In this document: positions 42,960 to 52,423 of the stretch, one piece after another
Position numbering within the stretch: the stretch's first letter is position 1
How the letters are laid out: every line of letters begins with the position of its first letter
Assembly (NCBI RefSeq): GCF_002091755.1
Contig: NZ_BDAI01000001.1
Span: forward strand, 1,054,001 to 1,118,000
Direction of reading: 5' to 3'
DNA: 64,000 nt
DNA from: Pseudomonas nitroreducens NBRC 12694
GTDB lineage: Bacteria; Pseudomonadota; Gammaproteobacteria; Pseudomonadales; Pseudomonadaceae
The notes under the pieces: model-generated
What the model was told of the DNA's origin: nothing
Databases searched by the model: none
What the model saw: only the letters and a program-made list of their open reading frames with translations
Made by a program: the position numbers and the translations under genes

Positions 42960-44303
42960 ATGAAAGTGATGAAGTGGAGCGCCATCGCCCTGGCGGTTTC
43001 TGCAGGCAGCACACAACTGGCAATGGCCGAACCCTTCGTAGGTAATCAGGCTGACGCTAAAGGCTTTGTCGAAGACAGCAGCCTGAACTTCCTGGTTCGC
43101 AACTACTACTTCAATCGCAACAACTTCAATGGTTCCCACGACTCCAAAGACTGGACTCAAGGCTTCTGGGCAACCTACAACTCCGGCTTTACCCAAGGCA
43201 CCGTTGGTTTCGGCGTTGATGCCTTCGGCTACCTCGGCATCAAGCTGGATGGCGGTCGCGGCACTACGGGCACCGGTAACCTGCCCGTCGAAAATGACGG
43301 CCGTCCTGCCGACGATTACGGCAAAGCTGGCGCAGCCATCAAGGTTCGCGTCTCCAAGACCGAGCTGAAGGCCGGCGACATGCAGCCTGCCAACCCGGTG
43401 TTCGCCGTAGGCGGCACCCGCCCGGTTCCGCAGACCGCCAGCGGCCTCAGCCTGATGAGCAGCGAGATCGAAGGCCTTGACGTTGAAGCCGGTCACTTCT
43501 ACTCGTCCACCAGCCAGACCACCACCGCCCGTGATGGCGAGCTCTACGCCACCTACGCTGGAGCTCCGGCCAAGTCCGCAGACTTCATCGGCGGCAAGTA
43601 CGCATTCAACGATAGCTTCAGCGCTTCGCTGTACGGCTCCAAGCTGGAAGACATCTGGAACCAGTACTACGTCAACCTGAACTACACCCTGGCGGTTGCC
43701 GAGAATCAATCCCTGGGCCTGGACTTCAACTACTACAACACCCAGGACGAAGGTAAGTCGCTCGCCGGCGACATCAACAACAACACCTTCTCCCTGGCTG
43801 CCGCTTACACCCTGAGCGCCCACACCTTCACCCTGGCCTTCCAGAAAGTGAACGGTGACACTCCGTTCGACTACCTCGGTGTAGGTGGCCAGGAAGGCGA
43901 TCGCAACGGCAACAAGGGCGGCGACTCCATCTTCCTCGCCAACTCCGTGCAATACTCCGACTTCAACGGCCCGGGCGAGAAATCCTGGCAGGCTCGCTAC
44001 GACCTGAACATGGCCGAGTACGGTGTGCCGGGCCTGACCTTCATGGCTCGCTACATCAAGGGTACCGACATCGACGGTAGCCACGCACCGACCAACGGCC
44101 AGTACAGCTACGCAGGCCTCTACGGTGACGACGACAAGCACCACGAAACCAACGTCGAAGCCAAATATGTGATCCAGGAAGGCCCGGCGAAGGATCTGTC
44201 CTTCCGCATCCGCCAAGCCTGGCACCGCGCCAACTCCACTCAGCTGGATGGCGACGCCGACGAGTTCCGCCTGATCGTCGACTACCCGCTGTCCGTCCTG
44301 TAA
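42960..44303 (+). CDS. oprD: OprD-family outer-membrane porin
   Basis: 447 residues from ATG 42960, preceded by AAAGGAGCAATCACA. Signal peptide MKVMKWSAIALAVSAGSTQL to AMA, then the OprD-family opening DSSLNFLVRNYYFNRN, alternating beta strands and a terminal EFRLIVDYPLSVL. The family takes up basic amino acids or small carboxylates, and OprD of P. aeruginosa also admits carbapenems. Position between HIT and thioesterase/proS matches oprD itself. Monocistronic, ending at a strong terminator. Confidence 0.9.
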   Translation: MKVMKWSAIALAVSAGSTQLAMAEPFVGNQADAKGFVEDSSLNFLVRNYYFNRNNFNGSHDSKDWTQGFWATYNSGFTQGTVGFGVDAFGYLGIKLDGGRGTTGTGNLPVENDGRPADDYGKAGAAIKVRVSKTELKAGDMQPANPVFAVGGTRPVPQTASGLSLMSSEIEGLDVEAGHFYSSTSQTTTARDGELYATYAGAPAKSADFIGGKYAFNDSFSASLYGSKLEDIWNQYYVNLNYTLAVAENQSLGLDFNYYNTQDEGKSLAGDINNNTFSLAAAYTLSAHTFTLAFQKVNGDTPFDYLGVGGQEGDRNGNKGGDSIFLANSVQYSDFNGPGEKSWQARYDLNMAEYGVPGLTFMARYIKGTDIDGSHAPTNGQYSYAGLYGDDDKHHETNVEAKYVIQEGPAKDLSFRIRQAWHRANSTQLDGDADEFRLIVDYPLSVL

Positions 44304-44326
44304 TACAGAACGAACCGCAGGTAACT

Positions 44327-44355
44327 AAAAAGCCCGGCTTCTGCCGGGCTTTTTT
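44327..44355. terminator. Bidirectional intrinsic terminator
   Basis: AAAAGCCCGGCTTCTGCCGGGCTTTTT between convergent oprD and the thioesterase gene. Confidence 0.88.
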
Positions 44356-44388
44356 ATTGCAACTTACCTACAACTTCGAACGTATCCG

Positions 44389-44805
44389 TTACATCGGCAA
44401 TACATAAGTCCCAGTCACATGGGCGACCAATTCCTCGGGATTGCTGACCGAGTAGACAGCTACTTCGCAAACCACCTGCCGCCGACCGAGTTTCAATATC
44501 TTGGCTTCCGCCAACAGATCTTCCGGCTTCGGCTTGCTGAGAAAGTTGATATTGAGGTTGGAAGTAACAGCCATCTCGACGTTATCCAGCTGCGCCAGAA
44601 TCACTGCGTACATCGCCGCATCCGCCAGCGACATGATGGTCGGCCCGGAGACCGTACCCCCCGGACGCACCATCCGCCCGTGGAACGGAACCCGCACGAA
44701 GGCGCTGCGTCCTTCCAGTGCATCGATGCGCAGATCCATGTCGTCCGCCATGGGCAATCCCGCGCGAATGAACGCCTGTACCTGCGCCGCAGTTAAACGA
44801 CTCAC
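44389..44805 (-). CDS. PaaI-type hot-dog thioesterase
   Basis: 138 residues. GTG 44805 is chosen because GGGAGGAG lies just upstream. The fold signature is GGTVSGPTIMSLADAAMYAV, and ends VAHVTGTYVLPM, typical of PaaI/YbgC-like acyl-CoA thioesterases. The substrate is unknown. Divergent from proS with about 100 bases between their starts; same order in P. aeruginosa. Confidence 0.85.
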   Translation of the reverse strand: MSRLTAAQVQAFIRAGLPMADDMDLRIDALEGRSAFVRVPFHGRMVRPGGTVSGPTIMSLADAAMYAVILAQLDNVEMAVTSNLNINFLSKPKPEDLLAEAKILKLGRRQVVCEVAVYSVSNPEELVAHVTGTYVLPM

Positions 44806-44907
44806 GCCACTCCTCCCTCTCCGTCCGCCGCGCCCTGTACGCAGCCAGACCTGCACCGTACAATGCCCAGCCTATATTCCCCTTCGCAACCGACAAAACG
44901 GCCAAAG

Positions 44908-46623
44908 ATGCGTACCAGTCAGTACCTGCTGTCCACCCTGAAAGAAACCCCTTCCGATGCGGTCGTGATCAGCCATCAGCTGATGCTGCGCGCCGGCATG
45001 ATCCGCAAGCTGGCGTCCGGTCTGTACACCTGGCTGCCAATGGGTCTGCGGGTGCTGCGCAAGGTGGAGACCATCGTTCGCGAAGAAATGAACGCCGCCG
45101 GTGCCCTGGAGGTGCTGATGCCGGCCATCCAGCCCGCCGAACTGTGGCAGGAATCCGGTCGCTGGCAGCAGTACGGCCCCGAGCTGCTGCGCCTGAAGGA
45201 TCGTCATGACCGCGACTTCTGCGTCGGCCCGACGCACGAGGAAGTGATTACCGATCTGGCACGCAATGAGCTGAACAGCTACAAGCAGCTGCCGATCAAC
45301 ATGTACCAGATCCAGACCAAGTTCCGTGACGAGATCCGTCCGCGCTTCGGCCTGATGCGTGGCCGCGAGTTCATCATGAAGGATGCCTACTCCTTCCACG
45401 CCAGTCAGGACTCGCTGCAGGCGACCTACGATGTCATGTATGGCGCGTACAGCAAGATCTTCACCCGCCTCGGCCTGGATTTCCGTGCCGTGCAGGCGGA
45501 CAACGGCTCCATCGGCGGTAGTGGTTCCCACGAATTCCACGTGCTGGCCGGATCCGGTGAAGACGATATCGTCTTCGGCGAGTCCACCGATTACGCCGCC
45601 AACATCGAGAAGGCCGAGGCCCTGCCCCGCGAGACCGCTCGTGGCGCTGCCAGCGAAGAACTGCGCCTGGTCGATACTCCCGAGACCAAGACCATCGCCG
45701 CCCTGGTGGAGAAGTTCGGCCTGCCGATCGAGAAGACCATCAAGACCCTGGTGGTGCACGCCGCCGAGGAAGGCAAGCTGATCGCCCTGGTCGTCCGTGG
45801 CGACCACGAACTCAACGAGATCAAGGCCGGCAACCACCCGCTGGTGGCCAGCCCCCTGCAGATGGCCAGCGAAGCGGACATCAAGGCCGCCATCGGCGCC
45901 GCGCCCGGCTCCCTCGGCCCGCTGAACCTGCCGCTGCCCTGCATCATCGACCGCTCCGTCGCCCTGATGAGCGACTTTGCCGCCGGCGCCAACGTCGACG
46001 ACAAGCACTACTTCGGCGTGAACTGGGAACGCGACCTGCCGGTGCCGGAAGTCGCCGACCTGCGTAACGTCGTGGAAGGCGACCCGAGCCCGGACGGCAA
46101 GGGCACGCTGGTGATTCGTCGCGGCATCGAAGTGGGCCACATCTTCCAGCTCGGCACCAAGTACAGCGAAGCCATGAAGCTTGCCGTACTGGGCGAGAAC
46201 GGCAAGCCGGTCACCCTGATCATGGGCTGCTACGGCATCGGTGTATCCCGCGTAGTCGCCGCCGCCATCGAGCAGAACTACGACGACCGCGGCATCCTCT
46301 GGCCGGCCGCCCTGGCGCCCTTCCAGATCGCCATCGTGCCGATGAAGTACGAGAACGAGGCCGTGCGCGCCGCCACTGACAAGCTCTACGCGGACCTCAC
46401 CGCCGCTGGCTTCGAAGTGCTGCTGGACGACCGCGACAAGAAGACCAGCCCCGGCGTGAAGTTCGCCGACATGGAGCTGATCGGCATCCCGCACCGCATC
46501 GTGGTCAGCGAGCGCGGCCTGGACGAAGGCACCCTGGAGTACAAGGGTCGCCGTGACGCCGAGTCGCAGCCTGTCGCCCTGTCCGACCTGCAAGCTTTCA
46601 TCACGGCCAAGATCGGCAACTGA
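44908..46623 (+). CDS. proS: Prolyl-tRNA synthetase
   Basis: 571-residue bacterial-type class II synthetase from ATG 44908 (MRTSQYLLSTLKE). Motif 2 is seen in FRDEIRPRFGLMRGREFIMKD. The YbaK-like editing insertion (about 225-400), which clears mischarged alanine, includes GKLIALVVRGDHELNEIKA. Motif 3 region CYGIGVSRVVAA. The upstream 15 codons in frame are not conserved. Followed nine bases later by a lipoprotein gene. Confidence 0.96.
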   Translation: MRTSQYLLSTLKETPSDAVVISHQLMLRAGMIRKLASGLYTWLPMGLRVLRKVETIVREEMNAAGALEVLMPAIQPAELWQESGRWQQYGPELLRLKDRHDRDFCVGPTHEEVITDLARNELNSYKQLPINMYQIQTKFRDEIRPRFGLMRGREFIMKDAYSFHASQDSLQATYDVMYGAYSKIFTRLGLDFRAVQADNGSIGGSGSHEFHVLAGSGEDDIVFGESTDYAANIEKAEALPRETARGAASEELRLVDTPETKTIAALVEKFGLPIEKTIKTLVVHAAEEGKLIALVVRGDHELNEIKAGNHPLVASPLQMASEADIKAAIGAAPGSLGPLNLPLPCIIDRSVALMSDFAAGANVDDKHYFGVNWERDLPVPEVADLRNVVEGDPSPDGKGTLVIRRGIEVGHIFQLGTKYSEAMKLAVLGENGKPVTLIMGCYGIGVSRVVAAAIEQNYDDRGILWPAALAPFQIAIVPMKYENEAVRAATDKLYADLTAAGFEVLLDDRDKKTSPGVKFADMELIGIPHRIVVSERGLDEGTLEYKGRRDAESQPVALSDLQAFITAKIGN

Positions 46624-46631
46624 GCAGAGCG

Positions 46632-47588
46632 ATGTCCACCCGAAGTACCTCAAGCCTCGTGGCTGCCGCCCTGTGCGGCAGCCTTCTGCTGAGCGGCTGC
46701 GCCAACCAGCTGCCGCAACGCAGCGAGCATGAAGAGCGTGTCGAGCGCAAATTGCTCGACCACAGCCTGCAGATCGACGTGGGCACCCCGGGCACGCTGG
46801 AACTGCCGCAGCGGCGTATTCGCGTGCAGGAACAGAAGACCTTCGAAGTCACCGAGTTCGAGGTCACCCGCCGCTACGACCGCTACACGCCGTACCAGGG
46901 CTGGCGCAAGGTCTACGAAATGCCGCTGGGCGTCGTCGCCTTCGTTGGCGGTATCGGCGCCAACGTGGTCAACGTGTTCGCCCTGGGCAACCTGCCCGAG
47001 AGCGTCACCCGCGGCTGGATCCGCTACGGCATCGATGGCATGAATCCGTTCATGAACGTCGAGTCCAACGGCCGTGCCGAGCAGAACCTGGCCTCGATCG
47101 ACGAAAAACAGCGCGACAAGCGCACCGAGTACTCCAGCCTGCCCTGGTCGAAGCGCCCGGTGACCGTCACCGCCGGCAAGAACTCACAGGAGCTGCTGAC
47201 CGACCGTCACGGCGTGCTGCGCCTGAATCTGCTGGAAGGCCCGTTCAGCGACGACGAGGTCAGCCGCATCGGCCGCCTGCAGTTCAGCGTCCAGGACCCT
47301 TCCGACGACACCCGCGCCGACGCCAGCCTGCTGGTCAGCCGCTCTCTGCGCGGCAAGCTGCAGGAAGCCCACGCGCTGATTTACGATGACCTGGAAGGTG
47401 ACGATGTGCACCACTGGGTACACCGGGTGAAACGCCTCTCCGACCTGGGCCTGGAAGAGGAAGCGAGCGAACTGGAACAGAGCCTGATCGAGCTGACCCG
47501 CAACGATCCGGAGCTGCAGAAGGAGTTCCTCCACAGCCTGATGACCGACGCCGGTCGCCTGGCAGCGGACCCCGGCGTCAGCAACTGA
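46632..47588 (+). CDS. Conserved lipoprotein
   Basis: 318 residues. Signal peptide with lipobox LLLSGC (acyl Cys at about 23), then ANQLPQRSEHEERVERKLL. One hydrophobic segment (GVVAFVGGIGANVVNVFAL) lies at about residues 98-116. The rest is charged and soluble. The function is unknown, and the position after proS is conserved in Pseudomonas. It is likely anchored to an envelope membrane and co-transcribed with proS. Confidence 0.82.
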   Translation: MSTRSTSSLVAAALCGSLLLSGCANQLPQRSEHEERVERKLLDHSLQIDVGTPGTLELPQRRIRVQEQKTFEVTEFEVTRRYDRYTPYQGWRKVYEMPLGVVAFVGGIGANVVNVFALGNLPESVTRGWIRYGIDGMNPFMNVESNGRAEQNLASIDEKQRDKRTEYSSLPWSKRPVTVTAGKNSQELLTDRHGVLRLNLLEGPFSDDEVSRIGRLQFSVQDPSDDTRADASLLVSRSLRGKLQEAHALIYDDLEGDDVHHWVHRVKRLSDLGLEEEASELEQSLIELTRNDPELQKEFLHSLMTDAGRLAADPGVSN

Positions 47589-47591
47589 CAC

Positions 47592-47867
47592 CTAGCGGCG
47601 AACGATGAAGCCGGTGATGCCCTGGGGTGTCATCGGCTGCAGCTCCACCGCCGCCACCTTCGCCTTCACCGGCCCGCGCGCCAACCATTTCTCCAGCTCG
47701 CGTACCGCGTCTTCCTCGCCTTCGACCAACAGCTCCACGCGCCCATCTTCGAGGTTGCGTACCCAGCCGTCGATTTCCAGGCGCTCGGCCTGCTCCTGGG
47801 TGCTCTGGCGGTAATAAACACCCTGTACCTTGCCGCTGATGTAGCCGTGCAGACAGATCCTGGCCAT
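47592..47867 (-). CDS. acyP: Acylphosphatase
   Basis: 91-residue acylphosphatase. The catalytic Arg is in GVYYRQS and the catalytic Asn in DGWVRNLEDGRVELLVEG. It hydrolyses acyl phosphates such as acetyl or carbamoyl phosphate. Its ATG overlaps the stop of the TlpA-like gene by one base. Confidence 0.93.
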   Translation of the reverse strand: MARICLHGYISGKVQGVYYRQSTQEQAERLEIDGWVRNLEDGRVELLVEGEEDAVRELEKWLARGPVKAKVAAVELQPMTPQGITGFIVRR

Positions 47868-48337
47868 TACTGTTTCTCCTCGCGCAACGCGCCAAGGCGC
47901 GCCAGCACGCCGGCGGCGGTCTGCTCGCCGAGCAACTGCTCGCGCAGCTTGCCCTCAGGGTCGACGATGTAGGTTACAGGCAAGGCTTCACTGCGCGGCA
48001 GGCTGAACCGCGGTGCGGGGTCATCGGCCAGCACGGTGTATTGCACGCCCAGCGCCTGTGAAGCCTTTGCCAGGTCCGCATCACGCAGCCCATCGAAGTT
48101 CACCCCCAGCACCCGGAAGCCCTTGGCCTTGCCCTCCTCCGCCAGGTGATTCAGCTCGGGAATCTCCTTGCGACAGGGCGCGCACCACTCGGCCCAGTAA
48201 TTAATAACTAGCCACTGGCCATCTACGCCGGCAGCGGGTACTTTCTGTCCATGCTGATCGGTGCCATAGTCCGCCGAGCAGCCGGCCAGGATCAGGCCGG
48301 CCATCAAGCCCATCACAATACGGAGCCGCACTCCCAT
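47867..48337 (-). CDS. TlpA-like thioredoxin-fold lipoprotein
   Basis: 156 residues from ATG 48337. The lipobox LILAGC anchors it to the membrane on the periplasmic side. The redox active site is WAEWCAPCRKE, and the cis-Pro loop is in ALPVTYIVD. It is likely a periplasmic thiol reductase for cytochrome or other disulfide proteins; no partner is evident. Divergent from the PilZ-like gene, whose start lies 31 bases away. Confidence 0.88.
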   Translation of the reverse strand: MGVRLRIVMGLMAGLILAGCSADYGTDQHGQKVPAAGVDGQWLVINYWAEWCAPCRKEIPELNHLAEEGKAKGFRVLGVNFDGLRDADLAKASQALGVQYTVLADDPAPRFSLPRSEALPVTYIVDPEGKLREQLLGEQTAAGVLARLGALREEKQ

Positions 48338-48367
48338 GCCTTCAATCCTCGTGTATGCGGGGTGGTC

Positions 48368-49777
48368 ATGATGCTCGATGCCCTGCGCCTGGAGGTGCCG
48401 GACATCCTCGAAGAAGACGCCGAGGCAATGAGCAACCTGGCGGCCGGGCTCCAGGAATCGCGGCAGCAACCCCTGCAGGAAGGTTTGCAGAAGGCTCTGG
48501 GCACGCTGTTCCGCCTCAACCGATGCGCGCTGACCTTACTGGAAAGGCAGCGCGCCCTGCAAAGCCTCAGCGAAGAATACCGGCATTACGAACGGCTGAT
48601 CCGCCAGGAAAAGACGCCGCCGGCGTTGTTCGTGCACTTCTGCAGCGAGCTGGCCGCCGGCTTCAAGCGCCTGTTGCTGCAGATCCTGCACGGCCACAAG
48701 CCTTCGCGGCCGCACATGGCCTGGTGCTTGTACATGGCCCAGCATTTCCTCGCCCAGGCCCTGTTGCGCCATTACCAGCAATACCAGCAGCCGCCCGGCA
48801 GCCTCTGGCGTGACAGCCACCTGCTCTACTGGATCGGCGAGCATCAGGAGTGCCTGGACGAGCCGGTTGCCGCCGCTTTCGACCCGGTGCCCGCAGGCAC
48901 CTTGCGCGGGCTGTACCAGCAGATCCTGCTGCTGGCCCTGAGCAATCCGTTCCACCTGACCGAAGGGGAAGCCCCGCAACTGTTCAGCGCGCTGGCACCG
49001 CTGGCCGCACTGGGTCGACTGCTGCCCTGGGACGATGAGGAACAGGAAGGCTTCGTGGTCGACCTGGGCTCTGACCAACCGTGCCTGGCCGCAGAGCAGG
49101 CACGCGATGCCCCGAAGGAGCAACTGCGCCGGCTGGAACTGGGTGCCCTGCTGATCGCCCTGCACGATCCCGCGCCGCTGCGTCGACTGGAGCAAGGCGC
49201 ACTGCTGGATCGCGTCCGCCACCACTGGCTGGGCCACCAGACGCGCCGCCATGAGCGTGCAGAACAAACCGGCAACTGCCGCGTGGTAGTCGGCCTCCCA
49301 GCCATCCAGCAGCACCTGCTGGACAGCTCAGCCAGCCCCTGCCGGGAAGCCACGCTGATGGATGCCAGCGCGGGCGGCGCGCGCATTCTCTGTTCCGGCC
49401 AGCAGGCCGGGCAGCTCCCGGTCGGCCAACTCCTGCTGATCCCCAGCAACGGCGGCACTCCCACCCTGGCCGTGGTGCGCTGGCGACACCTCAACAGTGA
49501 CGGGCTGCACCTGGGCCTGCGTTACCTCAAAGGGCTTCCCCGCCCGGTCTGGCTGCGCCGCGCACCTGACGCGCAGCGTCACCCCGGCGTGCTGCAGAGC
49601 ACACCGGAACCGGGCAACGGCTGGTATCACGGGCTCTGGGTCGCCCAGGGGCAATTCGTCGAAGGCGAGAACCTCTGGCTGCAGCTGGCCAGCTTCGACA
49701 ACCAGACCATCCTGCCCCTGCCGGCAGCCAACCTCAGCACGCCACTGGTAGCTCGCCACCCGCTGCGCCTGGCCTGA
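48368..49777 (+). CDS. PilZ-domain-like protein (possible c-di-GMP receptor)
   Basis: 469 residues from ATG 48368 (a second ATG follows directly). The long alpha-helical N-terminal part (about 1-320) has no recognised family. The C-terminal part holds a PilZ-like segment, TLMDASAGGARILCSGQQAG (DxSxxG core), and later VVRWRH and LHLGLRYL. The RxxxR half of the c-di-GMP site is not obvious, so ligand binding is uncertain. Orthologues occur at the same locus in Pseudomonas. Confidence 0.65.
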   Translation: MMLDALRLEVPDILEEDAEAMSNLAAGLQESRQQPLQEGLQKALGTLFRLNRCALTLLERQRALQSLSEEYRHYERLIRQEKTPPALFVHFCSELAAGFKRLLLQILHGHKPSRPHMAWCLYMAQHFLAQALLRHYQQYQQPPGSLWRDSHLLYWIGEHQECLDEPVAAAFDPVPAGTLRGLYQQILLLALSNPFHLTEGEAPQLFSALAPLAALGRLLPWDDEEQEGFVVDLGSDQPCLAAEQARDAPKEQLRRLELGALLIALHDPAPLRRLEQGALLDRVRHHWLGHQTRRHERAEQTGNCRVVVGLPAIQQHLLDSSASPCREATLMDASAGGARILCSGQQAGQLPVGQLLLIPSNGGTPTLAVVRWRHLNSDGLHLGLRYLKGLPRPVWLRRAPDAQRHPGVLQSTPEPGNGWYHGLWVAQGQFVEGENLWLQLASFDNQTILPLPAANLSTPLVARHPLRLA

Positions 49778-49962
49778 TTGTCGATTTTGGGAGAGATGTC
49801 ACAGGCAAGATCGGCAGTAGGCCCGATATGCCAGGCATCTGCCTCCCTATAATTCGAACGTTCGTTCTGACTCTCGGGACGATTCTCGCTCGCCGATAAC
49901 TCAGCGGCCTTCAGAATGCGACTGGCGCCATGCACGCCAGCCTCCAGCGACAGGACAGCCAG

Positions 49963-50358
49963 ATGCAGCCTACAGACCAGCTTGTCAGCAAGGTTCCCAG
50001 CCATATTGTCGCCAGCGCCCGGCCGGCCAATGCGGCGAATGGAGGACGGCTGGCCGACTTCAATGTCGCGGTCTGGCTACATCTGCCCGGCGTAGCGGAC
50101 CTGCCGGTGACACTGTTGCTCAACTACCGCGATGGGGAGCGCAGCCGGGAAGTGGTGATCGACCATGGCACGGTCAATAAACAGAGTCGCATCCTGCTCT
50201 CAGGTGTGGCCCGACTGCCGTTCTCCCTGCGGATCGAGGATGCGCAGATCAAGCTTCGCGCGGCCGTTCCTCTGTCGCGGGTGATTGCCGAGGAGGTCTT
50301 CATGCAGGCGGTAGAGCAACAGGCGGGCGCCGCGCGTCCGGTAGCCACCAGCCTCTAA
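49963..50358 (+). CDS. Hypothetical protein
   Basis: 131 residues from ATG 49963, with AGGA six bases upstream; an ATG at 49930 lacks a ribosome site. Soluble, with strands such as NVAVWLHLPGVADLPVTLLL and a helical tail EEVFMQAVEQQAG. No signal peptide, no recognised family. It lies alone between the PilZ-like gene and a convergent small gene. Confidence 0.55.
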   Translation: MQPTDQLVSKVPSHIVASARPANAANGGRLADFNVAVWLHLPGVADLPVTLLLNYRDGERSREVVIDHGTVNKQSRILLSGVARLPFSLRIEDAQIKLRAAVPLSRVIAEEVFMQAVEQQAGAARPVATSL

Positions 50359-50361
50359 GGG

Positions 50362-50556
50362 TCAGCCCAGCTGTCGCACCGGAGTTTCATCCGACGACTC
50401 GGTCGCAACGCTTTCGGCGTTGTCGTGCGGGACGGACGGCAGGAGCGATTCAGGCCAGCGGCTGAATTGCAGACCAGTGATTCGATTCAACCGCTCCAGA
50501 GCGCTCGTCAGATCGCGCTGATGCAGGTGCACTACGTTGTTCTGGTCTTTTTTCAT
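50362..50556 (-). CDS. Small Pseudomonas hypothetical protein
   Basis: 64 codons from ATG 50556: MKKDQNNVVHLHQRDLTSAL, then ERLNRITGLQFSRWPESLL. The helical, tryptophan-bearing core looks like genuine protein. The frame is open upstream to 50655 but those residues are low quality. Convergent with the 49963 gene, only three bases from its stop. Function unknown. Confidence 0.5.
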   Translation of the reverse strand: MKKDQNNVVHLHQRDLTSALERLNRITGLQFSRWPESLLPSVPHDNAESVATESSDETPVRQLG

Positions 50557-50714
50557 GGATTCGCTGGCCTTGGAGGAACTTCTGAAGGACTTCTGTGTCC
50601 TGTTACCTCCATAGCCAGAACTGTGCCAATTCTGAAATAGCGAGAATTGGCGCATTTCCTGAAGTGGTACAAAGCCGCGACAGAATCAGATTCGCCGCAA
50701 ACTGACGTTTTGCG

Positions 50715-51944
50715 TCACTCGGAATGTGACGGCTTCAACCATTTCGCCAGGCTATCGCCGAACAGCTCCTGTCGGTCAGCCTGATAGCGCGCCAGCGTTT
50801 CTCGCAACTGCGGGTACCACGGCTCATCCAGAGTCGTCGGCAAGGCCTCCAGACACGGCAATGGCCAGGGGCTGCGGTTGAGCAGGTGGTGCAGGCTGTA
50901 GCTGCCCAGGTCGCGGCACAGCACCCAGGCCGCGGTGGTCGAGCCGGCGCGGCAGACCAGTTGCTCGCCCTCCAGGAAATCCAGCACCTCTTCCCACTCG
51001 TCTTCCGGCAGCAACCAGCCCGCCCGATGCAGGTGCGCCAGGCGCGTCGGCAAGCCATGGCGCTGGCGGTCGAAGAACACCCGCAGTACGCCGAGGATGA
51101 CCAGCAGGCGTGGCATGGCGCGTCGACGCCAGAGCCGGGTCGACGACAGGTTGCAGACCAGCTCCGCACCAAACAGCACGATCAGCCACGACAGGTAGAT
51201 CCACAGCAGGAACAGCGGCACCGTGGCGAAGGCACCGTAGATCAGCTTGTAGCCGGGGAAGAAGCTGACATAGAAGCCGAACAGCGACTTCGCCGCTTCG
51301 AACAGGATCGAGGTGAACACCCCGCCGGCCAGGGCGTGCAGGAACGGCACCCGCGCGTTGGGCACCGCCGCATAGATCAGGGTGAAGGCCGCCACGCTGG
51401 CCAGCAATGGCATGAACTTCAGCAGCATCGCCGCACCCGGCAGCGCATGGGGACCGGAGAGCAGCGACAGCGAAGTGATGTAGGTGGACACGGCGAAACC
51501 GGTCCCCAGCAGCAACGGGCCCAGGCTGAGGATCGCCCAGTACAGCAGGAAGCGCGTTACGCCCCGCCGTGGTTGACGCACACGCCAGATGGCGTTGAAG
51601 GCCTTCTCGATGGTCACCAGCATGGTGAACGCAGTCACCGCCAGGAAGGCCACGCCCAGCCAGGTCAGGTGGCGCGCCTGCACGGTGAAGTTGCGCAGGT
51701 AGGCCTCCACCGCCTCGCCGGTAGAGGGCACGAAGTTGCGGAACACGAACAGCTGGATGCGCTCGCCCATGCCCTCGAAGGCCGGTACGGCCGAGAGCAT
51801 GGCGAAGGTCACCGTCATCATCGGGACGACCGCGAACAGCGTGGTGTAGGTCAGGGCCGCGGCGCTGTTGGGCGCCTTGTCGGCCAGGAAGCGCTGGACC
51901 AGATAGCGGCCGAATTCGACCAGGCCCTGCAAGCGTTCGTGCAT
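50715..51944 (-). CDS. YihY/UPF0761 family inner-membrane protein
   Basis: 409 residues from ATG 51944 (MHERLQGLVEFGRYLVQRFL). Six hydrophobic helices between about residues 30 and 275, with the family sequence AAALTYTTLFAVVPMMTV. A cytoplasmic C-terminal extension has winged-helix character (WEEVLDFLEGEQLVCRAG). Old annotations call this RNase BN, but that activity belongs to another protein. The role is unknown. The upstream frame extension overlaps the divergent arsC-like gene. Confidence 0.88.
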   Translation of the reverse strand: MHERLQGLVEFGRYLVQRFLADKAPNSAAALTYTTLFAVVPMMTVTFAMLSAVPAFEGMGERIQLFVFRNFVPSTGEAVEAYLRNFTVQARHLTWLGVAFLAVTAFTMLVTIEKAFNAIWRVRQPRRGVTRFLLYWAILSLGPLLLGTGFAVSTYITSLSLLSGPHALPGAAMLLKFMPLLASVAAFTLIYAAVPNARVPFLHALAGGVFTSILFEAAKSLFGFYVSFFPGYKLIYGAFATVPLFLLWIYLSWLIVLFGAELVCNLSSTRLWRRRAMPRLLVILGVLRVFFDRQRHGLPTRLAHLHRAGWLLPEDEWEEVLDFLEGEQLVCRAGSTTAAWVLCRDLGSYSLHHLLNRSPWPLPCLEALPTTLDEPWYPQLRETLARYQADRQELFGDSLAKWLKPSHSE

Positions 51945-52069
51945 GAAGTGTCCTTTGGCTGCACTGAAAAAACCGTCCTCGTAGATCGCGGCGAACGACA
52001 GCGGTTCAGTCCAGTCCGAGGAGGCGGTTAGAATAGCCGCCACTTCATCGGCCTTGCGAGTCCCGGCAC

Positions 52070-52423
52070 ATGAGCCAGATTTCACTTTTTCATAATCCGC
52101 GCTGCTCCAAATCCCGCGGCGCCCTCGAACTGCTCGAGGAACGCGCCATCCAGCCCGAGATCATCCGCTACCTGGAAACTCCGCCCAGCGCGGCCGAACT
52201 CAAGGCGCTGCTCGGCAAGCTGGGTATCGGCGCACGCCAACTGCTGCGCACCGGCGAGGACGAATACAAGGAGCTGAACCTGGCCAACCCGGCACTGGGC
52301 GACGACCGACTGATCGAGGCAATGGCCAGCCATCCCAAGCTGATCGAGCGGCCGATCCTCGTCGTCGGCGACAAGGCGGTGATCGGCCGCCCGCCGGAGA
52401 AGGTTCTGGAGATCCTGCCTTGA
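52070..52423 (+). CDS. arsC: ArsC/Spx-family arsenate reductase-like protein
   Basis: 117-residue thioredoxin-fold protein with the glutaredoxin-dependent ArsC motif HNPRCSKSRGALELLEE (Cys about 11) and a C-terminal VIGRPPEKVLEIL. No arsenic genes lie nearby, so a general thiol or stress role is possible. First gene of a unit with wrbA and the DUF2069 gene; its stop overlaps the wrbA start. Confidence 0.85.
   Translation: MSQISLFHNPRCSKSRGALELLEERAIQPEIIRYLETPPSAAELKALLGKLGIGARQLLRTGEDEYKELNLANPALGDDRLIEAMASHPKLIERPILVVGDKAVIGRPPEKVLEILP

Noticed and set aside
50886..52031. 381-codon plus-strand frame opposite the YihY gene
   Set aside because: Gln/Arg/His-rich translation and exact antisense position to a clear membrane-protein gene.
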